From: Chloroflexota bacterium
GTDB lineage: Bacteria > Chloroflexota > Anaerolineae > Anaerolineales > UBA11579
Direction: 5' to 3'
Assembly: GCA_018662365.1 (NCBI GenBank)
Contig: JABJGH010000060.1
Span: 1-56,817 of the forward strand
Length of the DNA: 56,817 bases
Made by a program: the position numbers and the translations under genes. This document shows positions 25,878-34,996 of this stretch, one piece after another (the stretch's first letter is position 1; every line of letters begins with the position of its first letter). The notes under the pieces are model-generated. The model was not told the DNA's origin, ran no database searches, and worked only from the letters and a program-made list of their open reading frames with translations.

Positions 25878-25908
25878 AAAAAAAGCGGGAGCAATATTAG
25901 CTCCCGCT
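25878..25908 (-). terminator. Intrinsic terminator after rpsT
   Basis: A 9-bp GC-rich stem (25884-25892 with 25900-25908) is followed on the minus strand by at least seven T. Confidence 0.9.
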
Positions 25909-25929
25909 GGCAAAATTAGCGATTTAGAT

Positions 25930-26205
25930 TTATGCGTTCCCTTTTTCAAGGGCTGCAAATTGTTTCATTAGTCGACCTTTACGTCGAGAGGCATTATTTC
26001 GATGCAAAATGCCTTTTTCTGCAGCTTTGTCGAGGGCTGAAACAGCAATATCTGTTGCCAGGCGAGCTTCTTCCACGTTACCAGATTCGATGGCTAAACG
26101 AGCTTTATTAATAAAAGTTCGTGCACCACCGCGATGTACACGGTTTCGAATTCTTCGTTTTTCATTTTGGCGAATGCGTTTTATCGCAGATTTTTTATTA
26201 GCCAA
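25930..26205 (-). CDS. rpsT: 30S ribosomal protein S20
   Basis: The 91-residue basic protein binds the 5' and 3' minor domains of 16S rRNA. It has the S20 helical pattern: ANKKSAIKRIRQNEKRRIRN, then RTFINKARLAIESG, and KGILHRNNASRRKGRLMKQF. The start codon is TTG at 26203-26205, supported by a GGAGG element 6 bp upstream and by the normal second residue Ala. Escherichia coli S20 also starts with UUG, and this is part of its autogenous control. The gene has its own leader and terminator. Confidence 0.96.
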   Translation of the reverse strand: MANKKSAIKRIRQNEKRRIRNRVHRGGARTFINKARLAIESGNVEEARLATDIAVSALDKAAEKGILHRNNASRRKGRLMKQFAALEKGNA

Positions 26206-26331
26206 GGTGTTGCCTCCAAACTTGTTTTTCTATAACTTAAATAAAATTTACAGCGGGTCATTCTACTGTATTCTCGAACTTTTGTCCAGACATTTTGAGA
26301 GGGGATGAATGGACCACGGGCTAACCCGAGA

Positions 26332-26340
26332 ATTATAGCA
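26332..26340 (-). promoter_or_regulatory. rpsT extended -10 promoter
   Basis: On the minus strand TGC precedes TATAAT, about 120 bp upstream of the rpsT start. No good -35 box is seen. Confidence 0.5.
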
Positions 26341-26380
26341 GAAAATTGAATAGATTCCAGTAATTGAAAAGTGAGATAAA

Positions 26381-26408
26381 TTCAATATCTATTGTTTTTT
26401 GATACAAT
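26381..26408 (+). promoter_or_regulatory. era promoter, close to the start codon
   Basis: A weak TTCAAT (26381-26386) and TACAAT (26403-26408) are 16 bp apart, with TG one base before the -10 box. Only six bases separate the -10 box from the era ATG, which would give a transcript with almost no leader. Confidence 0.5.
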
Positions 26409-26414
26409 CAAAGG

Positions 26415-27329
26415 ATGACAGAAATAAATGAATTTAGAGCAGGATTTGTAGCCGTGATCGGTCGGCCAAACGTAGGGAAATCTACCCTAGTTAATGCCCT
26501 ATTAGGACAAAAAATTGCCGCCGTTTCTCCCAGACCCCAAACTACCCGCAAGCGACAATTGGCAATTTTATCCTCTGAAGACGCACAATTAATATTTACA
26601 GATACGCCGGGAATTCACCAAGCAAAACATAAATTGGGTGGATTCATGAATGAAGAGGCGCTGGAAGCATTATCGAGTAGTGATGTGATCCTTTTTTTGG
26701 TGGATCTATCAGTTAGCCCCCATCAAGAAGATAAAATGATCGCGGAAAGCATTTCAAAATTACTTGGAAAAATACCGATCGTTTTAGTACTAAATAAAAG
26801 AGACCTTATTGATGAACAATCTTTTGAAAAAAGGTTGGATCAATATCACGCTCTGGTTGCTGGGGCCGAAGTCATTGCAATTTCTGCAGCCAACGAAATT
26901 GCTTTTGATGAATTGCTAAAAATGATCATTGATCATTTACCAGAAAACCCTCCGTATTATGACGTGGATCAAATCACTGATTTTTATGAAAGGGATATTG
27001 CTGCAGATTTAATTCGTGAAGCTTGCTTATTATTATTAAAAGACGAAGTGCCACATGGGGTTGCTGTACGCATTGACGAATACACTGAACGAGGAGATGA
27101 GGGCGCTTATATCGAAGCAACAATTTTCGTTGAGCGGGATTCTCAGAAGGGAATTGTGATTGGCAAAGGTGGGGATATGATAAAGAAAATCAGTACCCAT
27201 GCCAGAAAAGAAATTGAAAAGATGAGTGGTAGAAAAGTGTTTATTCGAATGCGCGTAAAGGTGAGAAAAAATTGGCGGAACGATGACAACACTTTGAGAT
27301 TATTTGGCTTCCTAGGGAAGGGAAAATAG
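26415..27329 (+). CDS. era: GTPase Era
   Basis: Era is an essential GTPase that binds 16S rRNA and assists 30S assembly. The 304-residue protein has the GTPase domain with G1 GRPNVGKST, the SPRPQTTRKR switch I, G3 DTPG and G4 NKRD. A C-terminal KH RNA-binding domain follows, with VIGKGGDMIKKISTHARKEIE containing the GxxG loop. The YhhN-type gene begins one base after the stop, so the two are co-transcribed. Confidence 0.97.
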   Translation: MTEINEFRAGFVAVIGRPNVGKSTLVNALLGQKIAAVSPRPQTTRKRQLAILSSEDAQLIFTDTPGIHQAKHKLGGFMNEEALEALSSSDVILFLVDLSVSPHQEDKMIAESISKLLGKIPIVLVLNKRDLIDEQSFEKRLDQYHALVAGAEVIAISAANEIAFDELLKMIIDHLPENPPYYDVDQITDFYERDIAADLIREACLLLLKDEVPHGVAVRIDEYTERGDEGAYIEATIFVERDSQKGIVIGKGGDMIKKISTHARKEIEKMSGRKVFIRMRVKVRKNWRNDDNTLRLFGFLGKGK

Positions 27330-27330
27330 G

Positions 27331-28008
27331 ATGTGGCTCGTATTTCTAATCCTATTACTCATTACAGTGTTTTTAGATTGGTATGCAATTTCTATAAATA
27401 ATAAAAAAATAATAATATACTTTGCTAAACCTGCGATCATCGTGGTTTTGATAAGTGCTTCGCTCTATTATCTTTGGCCTTTGAATAACCAAACGCTATT
27501 CTTAATCATTGGTTTATTCTTCTCCTTAATCGGTGACATATTATTGATGTTGCCGAAAGATCAATTTTTGGGTGGGTTAGCTTCCTTTTTGTTCGCGCAA
27601 ATCTCATATATCATTGCCCTTCAGTTATTCCCCATTAATACTAACGAGTATATCCCAACGGCTATATTAATTCTTATCCTAATTTTGGTGGTGGGTCAAA
27701 TAATTCCCCTATTTCGAGAAGGTTTAAAGAGAGCCGATAAACAAAAATTAACTTTACCCATAAGTTTGTATATTATTGCTTCATCCATTTTTGTTTTGGC
27801 GGCGTTGAGTCATTTTTATAAGTCAGGAAATCAGGCTTTTTCAGCCTATTTATTTTCTTCTGGAGCCTTATTATTTTTAATATCCGATCTAATTTTGGGG
27901 TGGAACAGATTTATAGAAAAAATTCCCAACGCCAAAATGAGAATTCATGTGACCTATCACCTTGCGCAAATATTGCTGACAGTAGGATTTATTTTCAATT
28001 TTGTATAA
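27331..28008 (+). CDS. YhhN-family membrane protein (lysoplasmalogenase-like)
   Basis: The 225-residue protein has about eight membrane helices and the YhhN/TMEM86 pattern: a KP pair in helix 2 (FAKPAII), SLIGDILLMLPKDQFLGGLASFLFAQISYI in the middle, and SDLILGWNRF late in the chain. Mammalian TMEM86 proteins hydrolyse the vinyl-ether bond of lysoplasmalogens, using conserved Asp residues like those in GD and SD here. The bacterial substrate is not certain. The gene starts one base after era. Confidence 0.85.
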   Translation: MWLVFLILLLITVFLDWYAISINNKKIIIYFAKPAIIVVLISASLYYLWPLNNQTLFLIIGLFFSLIGDILLMLPKDQFLGGLASFLFAQISYIIALQLFPINTNEYIPTAILILILILVVGQIIPLFREGLKRADKQKLTLPISLYIIASSIFVLAALSHFYKSGNQAFSAYLFSSGALLFLISDLILGWNRFIEKIPNAKMRIHVTYHLAQILLTVGFIFNFV

Positions 28009-28040
28009 AAATATTATCGGTATGGGAACTTTGTCTTCTG

Positions 28041-28925
28041 TTACGTTTTAAATTCTTGAAATCCTTCCCCCAGGGCTTCATAGGCATGCCCGATGACGAT
28101 AAAGGCTTGGGGGTCAGTTTCGGCAACCAAGGCTTTTAAACGTTCCACCTCTGCCCTGCTGATCACACAATAAAGTACTGGTCTATCCATTCCTGAATAC
28201 ATCCCCTTCCCAGATAATTCAGTCACACCTCTTCCGAGGTTATCCATTATTCTTTCCCCAATTTCATTCCCTTTCTCAGTCACGATCATCGCGGTTCTCA
28301 CCACCCTGGATCCTTGAGTAACTGTTTCTGCGGCAATACCGCTTATATACAACATCATGATCGAATAGAGTGCCCGCTCCCAATTAAAGGCAATGCCAGC
28401 CAAGATCATGGTTAATGCATCGGTGAGCAGATAGGTTTGAGATAAGGGAAGAGCTTTTTTATGAACAAGAATTCTGGCCAATATATCTGTTCCCCCGCTG
28501 GTTCCCTGGCCGCGGTAGACCAAGGCATAGCCAATTCCGCTGATACCTGCGCCATAAAGAGCATTTAGCAGTAAATCATCCGTCAATCCCGTTGGATGCC
28601 AAAATTTTGCCAACACATCCACCGCAATGGAATAACTGATTACTGCAAATACGGTGCGATAAGCAAATCGGGAGCCCCCTAAATATTTCCACCCCAGAAT
28701 AAATAGGGGGATGTTGCCAAGAATTACCATTAACCCTATTGACCACCCAGTATAGTGGTTTACGATTTGGGCAATACCGCTTACACCCCCACCGGTTAAT
28801 TTAGAGGGAATTAGGAATATGTTTAGCGAGATGGCTTGGATTAAAGTCCCAAGGAAAATGAGCATAAAATCTTGCCCAGCTCTTTTTCTGAAGTTTGGTT
28901 TTTTTAGGGAATTTTTATTTTTCAT
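28041..28925 (-). CDS. YitT-family membrane protein (DUF161 plus DUF2179)
   Basis: The 294-residue protein has five or six membrane helices, with the family signatures IPSKLTGGGVSGIAQI and RGQGTSGGTDILARI. A soluble C-terminal DUF2179 domain (about 215-290) is rich in beta strands (RTAMIVTEKGNEIGERI, PVLYCVISRAEVERLK). The family may transport small solutes but no substrate is established. Its ATG overlaps the stop of the large membrane protein upstream as ATGA. Confidence 0.9.
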   Translation of the reverse strand: MKNKNSLKKPNFRKRAGQDFMLIFLGTLIQAISLNIFLIPSKLTGGGVSGIAQIVNHYTGWSIGLMVILGNIPLFILGWKYLGGSRFAYRTVFAVISYSIAVDVLAKFWHPTGLTDDLLLNALYGAGISGIGYALVYRGQGTSGGTDILARILVHKKALPLSQTYLLTDALTMILAGIAFNWERALYSIMMLYISGIAAETVTQGSRVVRTAMIVTEKGNEIGERIMDNLGRGVTELSGKGMYSGMDRPVLYCVISRAEVERLKALVAETDPQAFIVIGHAYEALGEGFQEFKT

Positions 28926-30406
28926 TGATTTCTTGTATAAATAACAGCTTGTTCATCTTGGTAAACCAATCCCCATTCATCTAGGTTTAATTCCCTCGCT
29001 AAGTACATATTTCGTTCAATAAATATGATGTCAATATCCCAATGATCTAATTTTTCTTCCCAACCCTGGTCTGCTTTCATAATCCCTAGCCATTCAAGCA
29101 ATATTTCATCCCGATATAAATCTGTTCGCCCATCTACAAATACTGGATGTTCAGGAATTTCCCAAATAAGATATCCTCCCCAATTATAGGTATTTAAAAT
29201 TTTCCCTTTTAGTGGGTTTTCCTTTAAATAATCGATTGCCTTGGATGGTAGATAATCCGAAACGTGAGCTTGATTTATATTTGTGGGTAATACAACAGCC
29301 ATTTTTAGTATTACCGTACTAAATAATAGGATAAGAATAATTATATTAATAATACGAAGTGGTTTTTTAGGAATTTCATCGGATAGACCATGGAAATTAA
29401 ATTTATCCCCTAATTTCACCGCCAGAGGTGCGGCATATCTTGAAAATATAGGTGCGGATATTAATGCAAATATGGCAATGTTCCTTCCTGCGAGTAACCC
29501 CATGTAGGTAAAGGTCCCAAGTAAAATGAAATCAGATAAGGCTAGTTTATCTTTTGAAACCCCAAATATTCCTAGGAATGCAATGATCATCCAGACAAAA
29601 GGTTGGGCATTGATATCGTGAAAATTTGGGGATTGCCATTCTTGAATAAAATCTTGGAGGGCAGCAATCGAAACAGTTTCAAAAGGATAGAGCAACATTG
29701 AAGGACCTGCAGGGTTGATTGAGATTGCTAAAATCATTAACAATCCGATTAGCAATAATTTTCCGACGCTCCCTTTTAAACCGCTTAGAAACCAATCTTT
29801 GGTAAAGAAATTTTTAATGGTCTTCGCTTGACCCATCCAAATGATTCCTTCTGCTATCCCATATAAACCCCAAATGATCACGCCATACACAAATCCTCCA
29901 TGACTATTTACCCATAGGATCATTATTAGAGGAATTACCCAAAGACGATCCTTCCGTTTCCAACGATAATCTTCCAAAATGAGAATGGTTAACGCAGATA
30001 AAACGAAGGTCATTAGGTAGGGTCGGGCGGCCCAAAATACACTGGAAACAACTGCGGCAAAAATTAAAATAAACCCCTTTAAGAATTCTCCTCCCGACAT
30101 TGATTTATAGATAATGAAAAATGCTAAAGTGACCATGCATGCTGTGAATATATTCAGTCCTGCATATCCTAAATTTAAATAGATCAGAAATAACCCTGAT
30201 TGCATTGTCCAACCCGCACTGGCACCGCGCCAACTTTCCCCAAATCGAGTATGCGAGAATATGTCTGTTTGTGGGATTTCCCCATTTTCAATAATATATT
30301 CGCCAGTTTTTAAATGCCACCAAGTATCTGTGTCAATTGATACCCGCATTGCCATGGCAAAAATAGAAAGAAAAATAATAATCTTAACTAATTTACGAAT
30401 ACTCAT
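28922..30406 (-). CDS. Multi-pass membrane protein, possible GT-C-type glycosyltransferase
   Basis: The 494-residue protein has about ten membrane helices. Near the N-terminus it carries DTDTWWHLKTGEYI followed by DIFSHTRFG and W. Acidic first-loop residues next to a Trp pair are reminiscent of GT-C enzymes that use polyprenyl-phosphate sugars. The last ~110 residues are soluble (YNWGGYLIWEIPEHPVFVDGRTDLY...). I cannot place it in a named family. It is coupled to the YitT gene by ATGA. Confidence 0.6.
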   Translation of the reverse strand: MSIRKLVKIIIFLSIFAMAMRVSIDTDTWWHLKTGEYIIENGEIPQTDIFSHTRFGESWRGASAGWTMQSGLFLIYLNLGYAGLNIFTACMVTLAFFIIYKSMSGGEFLKGFILIFAAVVSSVFWAARPYLMTFVLSALTILILEDYRWKRKDRLWVIPLIMILWVNSHGGFVYGVIIWGLYGIAEGIIWMGQAKTIKNFFTKDWFLSGLKGSVGKLLLIGLLMILAISINPAGPSMLLYPFETVSIAALQDFIQEWQSPNFHDINAQPFVWMIIAFLGIFGVSKDKLALSDFILLGTFTYMGLLAGRNIAIFALISAPIFSRYAAPLAVKLGDKFNFHGLSDEIPKKPLRIINIIILILLFSTVILKMAVVLPTNINQAHVSDYLPSKAIDYLKENPLKGKILNTYNWGGYLIWEIPEHPVFVDGRTDLYRDEILLEWLGIMKADQGWEEKLDHWDIDIIFIERNMYLARELNLDEWGLVYQDEQAVIYTRNQ

Positions 30407-30563
30407 CAGCGCCTACATCCAATTTATCAAATCAAGCAAGAATATCTCAATCATTTATATCAAAAAGGATTGGATAAATGAAGGGTGTATAATTTATTGA
30501 AGAAATGCACAATAAGAATTTATAAATTCACCCGTCTTAGTTAGAGAACGAATGTGAAAAAAT

Positions 30564-31607
30564 ATGGATACCAAATTCAATTTCCAAAATCTATTAAAAA
30601 ATGCGCCCCTTATTTTTTTTGTATTGGACGAAGAGGGAAAAATTACATATTTGGAAGGCAAAGGATTGAATCTTTTTGACCATTGGGATGATCCAATCGG
30701 GGCATCTGTTTACGACTTATTTGAATCGGATCCGGTTGCGATTGAAATGACGGATAGGGCCCTAGCGGGGGAATCCTTCATTTCTAATTTGGTGTTTAGC
30801 GGGGTTATTTGGGAGATAAGACTTTCACCTGTTTTTTCCAAAGAAGGAAAACTAGATGTGGTAGTTGGGGTGATCATCGACGTTACACAAAGTAAACGAT
30901 CTGAAATTGAAAATGAACAATTAATAAAGGCTTTGGCGGGCAGTCATGATCGCCTTCAGAATATGTCGAACAGATTGTTCGATGTCCAAGAAACCGAACG
31001 TCGAAAAATTGCCTATGAATTGCACGATGAAATTGGTCAAAGTCTCACTGGAATTCGATTATCACTAGAGTTAGCAATGAGAGATGTCGAGATTAAAAAC
31101 AATCCCTATTTGATCGAGGCCAACAATTTATCCCGAGAAGTTTTGGCCCTCGTAAGGGAAATGTCATTAAACCTAAGACCCGCCATGCTCGATGATCTCG
31201 GATTAATTCCCACCATTCGCTGGCATTTTGAACGCTACAGAAAGCAAACCAATATTCAGGTTGTTTTTGAATCAGAGATTGGGGAAGAAAGATTTAATTC
31301 TCGAGTGGAAACAGCCCTGTATCGAATCGTTCAAGAGGGACTTACAAATGTGGCCAAGCATGCTAAGGTCGATCAAGTCCTAGTTAAACTCTGGAAAGAT
31401 GAGCTGGGGATAAACTTAGAAATCACTGATAACGGCACCGGATTTGACCTAGATTCTGAAATAGATTCAAAGATCTCAAGTGGCTTATCAAGTATTCAGG
31501 ATAGGGTGGGATTGCTTAATGGAAAATTAACCATTCAATCAGAAATTGGTAAGGGAAGTGGAATACTTGTTTCCTTTCCAAAACAAGTTCTACCTACAGA
31601 AGAATAG
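30564..31607 (+). CDS. PAS-containing sensor histidine kinase, NarL/DegS type
   Basis: The 347-residue protein has no membrane helix, so it is probably cytosolic. A PAS domain covers about 8-115 and ends in VVVGVIIDVTQSKR. The HisKA_3 dimerisation domain contains the phospho-acceptor His154 in ETERRKIAYELHDEIGQSL. The ATPase domain has the N box around ALYRIVQEGLTNVAKHA and the G1 box ITDNGTGFD. Its partner would be a LuxR-type response regulator, but none is adjacent: the upstream gene is divergent and rnpB follows in the opposite direction. The ribosome-binding site is weak. Confidence 0.92.
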   Translation: MDTKFNFQNLLKNAPLIFFVLDEEGKITYLEGKGLNLFDHWDDPIGASVYDLFESDPVAIEMTDRALAGESFISNLVFSGVIWEIRLSPVFSKEGKLDVVVGVIIDVTQSKRSEIENEQLIKALAGSHDRLQNMSNRLFDVQETERRKIAYELHDEIGQSLTGIRLSLELAMRDVEIKNNPYLIEANNLSREVLALVREMSLNLRPAMLDDLGLIPTIRWHFERYRKQTNIQVVFESEIGEERFNSRVETALYRIVQEGLTNVAKHAKVDQVLVKLWKDELGINLEITDNGTGFDLDSEIDSKISSGLSSIQDRVGLLNGKLTIQSEIGKGSGILVSFPKQVLPTEE

Positions 31608-31696
31608 AACTCCTTTTTCCTATCAATATAATTAATCATTTTAGTGGGGATTTTGTAAATAGAAATTCAAGCTCTCAAAAAAATTGTGAGGAAAAA

Positions 31697-32117
31697 CACC
31701 CAGGTCGATCTATAAGCCGCATTCTGTCCAGTAATTACAGTTAGTTTACATCCCAAGGGACTTCTTCCCAACCATAGCTTTACCTGTGTGATCATCTTTC
31801 TGGGATACAAGTCTCCCTGTACCTCGTGCAGCCTACCCAGAACTAAAGTGAAGCGAGCAGCTTCTCGTTCCTGCTTGGCCTTGCTCCATATGAGGGTTGC
31901 CTGGCCATAGGCATTGCTGCCCATGCCGGTGGTCTCTTACACCACCATTTCATCCTTACCGTCAAATGCAAGCATTTGCTTAGGCGGTATATTTCTGTGG
32001 CCCGATCTGACAGGTTATCCCCGTCCCGGGTGTTACCCGGCATATTGCTCTTTGGAGTGCGGACTTTCCTCGACAAGTACAAGACTTGCCGCAATCACCC
32101 GATCGACCTTGGGTTCA
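31697..32117 (-). ncRNA. rnpB: RNase P RNA, bacterial class A
   Basis: This is the catalytic RNA that matures tRNA 5' ends. Reading the minus strand, the conserved GAGGAAAGTCCG lies near the 5' end (about 32059-32072). ACAGAATGCGGCTTATAGAT lies near the 3' end (about 31709-31728). The two ends pair to form P1: the strand near 32101-32114 with 31698-31710. The length (~420 nt) and order fit class A. A T run directly follows P1 at 31696-31692 and probably ends transcription. Short open frames within it on both strands are not genes. Ends are estimated from P1. Confidence 0.96.
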
Positions 32118-32120
32118 GCC

Positions 32121-32149
32121 ATCATACCTTGAGCTTAATGGTTTGTAAA
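32121..32149 (-). promoter_or_regulatory. rnpB promoter
   Basis: On the minus strand TTTACA (32149-32144) and TATGAT (32126-32121) are 17 bp apart. The predicted start coincides with the first base of P1. Confidence 0.8.
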
Positions 32150-32192
32150 GTTGCTCCGAAAATAAAAAGTAATAATATTTTTCGTTCTCTTG

Positions 32193-32198
32193 TATAAT
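32193..32198 (+). promoter_or_regulatory. -10 box directly before the PBP1 lipoprotein gene
   Basis: A perfect TATAAT ends six bases before the ATG at 32205. No clear -35 box and no ribosome-binding site are seen, which fits a leaderless message. Confidence 0.45.
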
Positions 32199-32204
32199 TC
32201 AATA

Positions 32205-33539
32205 ATGAAAAAAATATTCGGTAATTTTTCTTCTTCTATAATCATTTTAATATTATTGTTATCGGCTTGTTCTTCAAACCCAGAACAAGTTGTTGTCACG
32301 CAAATCGTTAATACGCCAATCAATCAGGGCGCGGCTGAAGAAAATGCTTTCGACAGTACGCCAGAACCCATAGATACTTCTCAACCCGAAAATTTAATAA
32401 ACTTGGATGAAGGGCCGATTACGATCTATCACATTGGTGATCTCACCAGCCGTTTTGCGCCATATAATGCCCCAGCCATTCGTGGGTTGGAAGATTGGGC
32501 GCAAGTGATCAATAATGAAGATGGTATTTTGGGACATGAATTGGTTTTGGATTATTCGGAAAATGGGGGGGATGTTAAGGAAACTATATCTGCCTTCGAA
32601 AAGATCGTCGAAAATGACAATAATCCATTAATGGTTGTGGTTTATCAAACTGAGCATGCTGAGGCTATTCTCCCAATTGCGCGCAAAAATGAGATACCTG
32701 TAATAAATTTGGGAATTATGCCAGTTCAACCCGAATTTCAAACCGAAGATTTCCTGTTCAATTTTTATGTGCCTTATGATGAGCAGTTGAGTTTTTTCTT
32801 AGAGTTTTTGGTGGATAATTGGGCAGAGATTAACCCCGTAACTTTGGATACCGGGATTCGGTTGGCCTATTTTGCCTGGGAAGATTTCTTTGGACAATCT
32901 GCCTTGACTGCTGGTAATAGAGAATTATTGGAATCTTTGGGAATTCAATTGGTAGCTGAGGAATATTATTTACCCTCTTCAGTTGAGAATATTTCAAATG
33001 CAGTGGTTGGGGCTTGGTATGCAGGTGCAAATGTGATCTACACAAACACCTATATGCATGGTCCTGCATTGATCCTCAATAATCTAAATCGATTGGTCTT
33101 AAGAGACTTTTTTGTTGTTGGGGGCCCATCCCCAACTTTAGACATTACCTCCTATAGTTATTTGGAATACAATTCGTATTTAGAAGGGTTTTATGCCCCT
33201 TCTCCATATCCCTGGTATTCAGATGAAAATAATATTGCAATTCACCTTTTGAAAGATAATTTGGAAAATTCTGACCGCACGATTGCAGATAATAGTCAAA
33301 AGCGCATATTAGCTCAAGGGGTATTGGAATTGTTGGTTTTCACAATAGAAGAAGCCTTATTGGAAAGTGAGGGTGGAAAAATAAATGGCAATAGCATTTA
33401 TGCAATTTTGGAAAACTTAGAGGGGTATCAAGTTATGGACAGCCTATTCGAGATTGATTTCACGGATGGAAATAGAACATTGAATGTAATGCAAATGCGG
33501 CAGGTCAGAGACTTTTTGGGATTTGAATTATTGGAGTAA
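32205..33539 (+). CDS. ABC-transporter substrate-binding lipoprotein, PBP1 (LivK-like) type
   Basis: The start is set at MKKIFGNFSSS (444 residues), which puts a proper lipoprotein signal with LSAC at the N-terminus. After a Gln/Pro/Glu-rich linker comes a two-lobe type 1 periplasmic-binding fold: ITIYHIGDLTSRFAPYNAPAIRGLEDWAQVINNEDGILGHELVLDY in outline, then ISAFEKIVENDNNPLMVVVYQTEHAEAILPIARKNEIPVIN. The family binds branched-chain amino acids, amides or similar. No permease or ATPase genes are nearby, so it may serve a transporter elsewhere or act as a sensor. Confidence 0.83.
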   Translation: MKKIFGNFSSSIIILILLLSACSSNPEQVVVTQIVNTPINQGAAEENAFDSTPEPIDTSQPENLINLDEGPITIYHIGDLTSRFAPYNAPAIRGLEDWAQVINNEDGILGHELVLDYSENGGDVKETISAFEKIVENDNNPLMVVVYQTEHAEAILPIARKNEIPVINLGIMPVQPEFQTEDFLFNFYVPYDEQLSFFLEFLVDNWAEINPVTLDTGIRLAYFAWEDFFGQSALTAGNRELLESLGIQLVAEEYYLPSSVENISNAVVGAWYAGANVIYTNTYMHGPALILNNLNRLVLRDFFVVGGPSPTLDITSYSYLEYNSYLEGFYAPSPYPWYSDENNIAIHLLKDNLENSDRTIADNSQKRILAQGVLELLVFTIEEALLESEGGKINGNSIYAILENLEGYQVMDSLFEIDFTDGNRTLNVMQMRQVRDFLGFELLE

Positions 33540-33560
33540 TTTTCTAAGAATTCTTTGTAT

Positions 33561-34808
33561 TTATATTGTGGGCATCCATTGCAAGGATTTATTCCCTTGA
33601 ATTTCAACTGAGAATTCAACCTGAGTGGCATTTGTAAACGTATAAAATTGTTCAAAACATTCAACTAATGCCAATTTCATTTCTTCATCTGGGGATATAT
33701 CTTTTTCCCACCACCAATTCAAAATATGAAGGGTATTTGTTTTTCGGTCCATTTTTGAATTAATCCGGGCAACAAATCGATCCTGATATAAAACTGGAAG
33801 CACGTAATAACCATACAATCTTTGGGCCGCAGGTTTATAAACCTCCCAAACATAGTAAAAGTCAAATAGAGAATGAATAAGTTTTCTATTCCAGATCAAG
33901 TTATCAAGTGGTGCTATAAAAGATGCATGACTTTGTGTTACTCTGGCTCGAGTGATTTTATCCAATAATGGTTGATCGACTGCACGCATATAAAGAGGTT
34001 CTTCCAGATCCTCCACTTTGACCTGCCGGACTTCCCCTGATTGAATCAACTTTTCCAACATTTCCCTTCTATCATTAGCTTTGCGAAAATTGGTCATTCC
34101 CAGCCAATATTCACCGCTTTTTGCGGAAGCCAACCCCATACCCCCAAGGCGTCGGAGTAAATGCCATTTTCGATACGCAGTTTCAGTTTTATTTGGGTCA
34201 GGAGTTTTTAGAATTTCTTTTGGAAGCAGGTTTTCAATTTTGTCAAAAACACGTCGTGTATTTACCCGATGGTGGATCCCTAGAGTCCCTCTGGAATAAA
34301 GGACTTCCAATGCCGCTCGAACCAATCTGGTTTCAGACCAATACCAGTCCGCCCTGCGGTCATCCTCAAATTCGATTGAGGACATCGGCCCATTTTTCTT
34401 TATCTGTTTCATAATTTCGGGCAACATACTTAAGGTTTCTTCAAAACGCATATGATGGTGTTTTTTACTATGGGTTCGTCGGCGTTTGAAATAGGGCCAA
34501 TCAGTACTTAAGTAAATTGAAGCCATCTTGTCCCAGCCATCCAACAAGCTGCGGTCCTTATAGAGCAGTTCATTTAATTTGTCGGGAGAATAATTTTTTA
34601 TTCGGGATTGTAAAACCAGGTCTGCATTACGCCCCATGGCATTGATCGTGTCAAATTGAATACAGCCTAGTCTTTCAATTAATTGCAAAATCCCCTTCTT
34701 CCCGGTCAATTTTCTGGGAGGCCAAAGATTATGATGCGCCAACATAAATCGACGGGCGGTTTTATTTGATATTGAAATATGGGGAAGGAGGGATTTAGAA
34801 ATTGCCAT
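33561..34808 (-). CDS. YcaQ/AlkX-type winged-helix DNA glycosylase
   Basis: The 415-residue protein belongs to the HTH_42 family of winged-helix DNA glycosylases that unhook interstrand cross-links and remove bulky alkyl adducts. The catalytic Q-hydrophobic-D motif of the YcaQ branch is visible as Gln51-Phe52-Asp53 in GCIQFDTINAMGRNADLVLQSR. Other family segments are LDGWDKMASIYL, LLRRLGGMGLAS, SFIAPLDNLIWNRKLIHSLFDFYYVWEVYKPAAQRLYGYYVLPVLY in outline, and the C-terminal FVARINSKMDRK. It converges with the lipoprotein gene. A second group of repair genes is 15 kb downstream. Confidence 0.9.
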   Translation of the reverse strand: MAISKSLLPHISISNKTARRFMLAHHNLWPPRKLTGKKGILQLIERLGCIQFDTINAMGRNADLVLQSRIKNYSPDKLNELLYKDRSLLDGWDKMASIYLSTDWPYFKRRRTHSKKHHHMRFEETLSMLPEIMKQIKKNGPMSSIEFEDDRRADWYWSETRLVRAALEVLYSRGTLGIHHRVNTRRVFDKIENLLPKEILKTPDPNKTETAYRKWHLLRRLGGMGLASAKSGEYWLGMTNFRKANDRREMLEKLIQSGEVRQVKVEDLEEPLYMRAVDQPLLDKITRARVTQSHASFIAPLDNLIWNRKLIHSLFDFYYVWEVYKPAAQRLYGYYVLPVLYQDRFVARINSKMDRKTNTLHILNWWWEKDISPDEEMKLALVECFEQFYTFTNATQVEFSVEIQGNKSLQWMPTI

Positions 34809-34996
34809 TTAATGAGTCTAATAGAACATTTGTATTATGACAAGATAATAAAGCTTAAAGTATTGATAATTATTCTAAAAGTGAATAAAGTGCCTAAAAA
34901 GGGTAAATCTTCACCTTACAGGTTTGGAAAGTCAACCAATCAAATTTTCGTTATGATTAACACTAGGAGATAATTGAAATCTTGAGGTTGTTTAAA

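Noticed and set aside
26270-26332. Possible three-way RNA fold in the rpsT leader (TTCTC/GAGAA and GTCCA/TGGAC stems).
   Set aside because: The outer stem would use bases upstream of the predicted transcription start and overlaps the -10 box, so it cannot form in the mRNA.
31667-32197. Several open frames of 60-90 codons on both strands.
   Set aside because: They lie inside or across RNase P RNA, whose conserved elements and P1 pairing explain the sequence.
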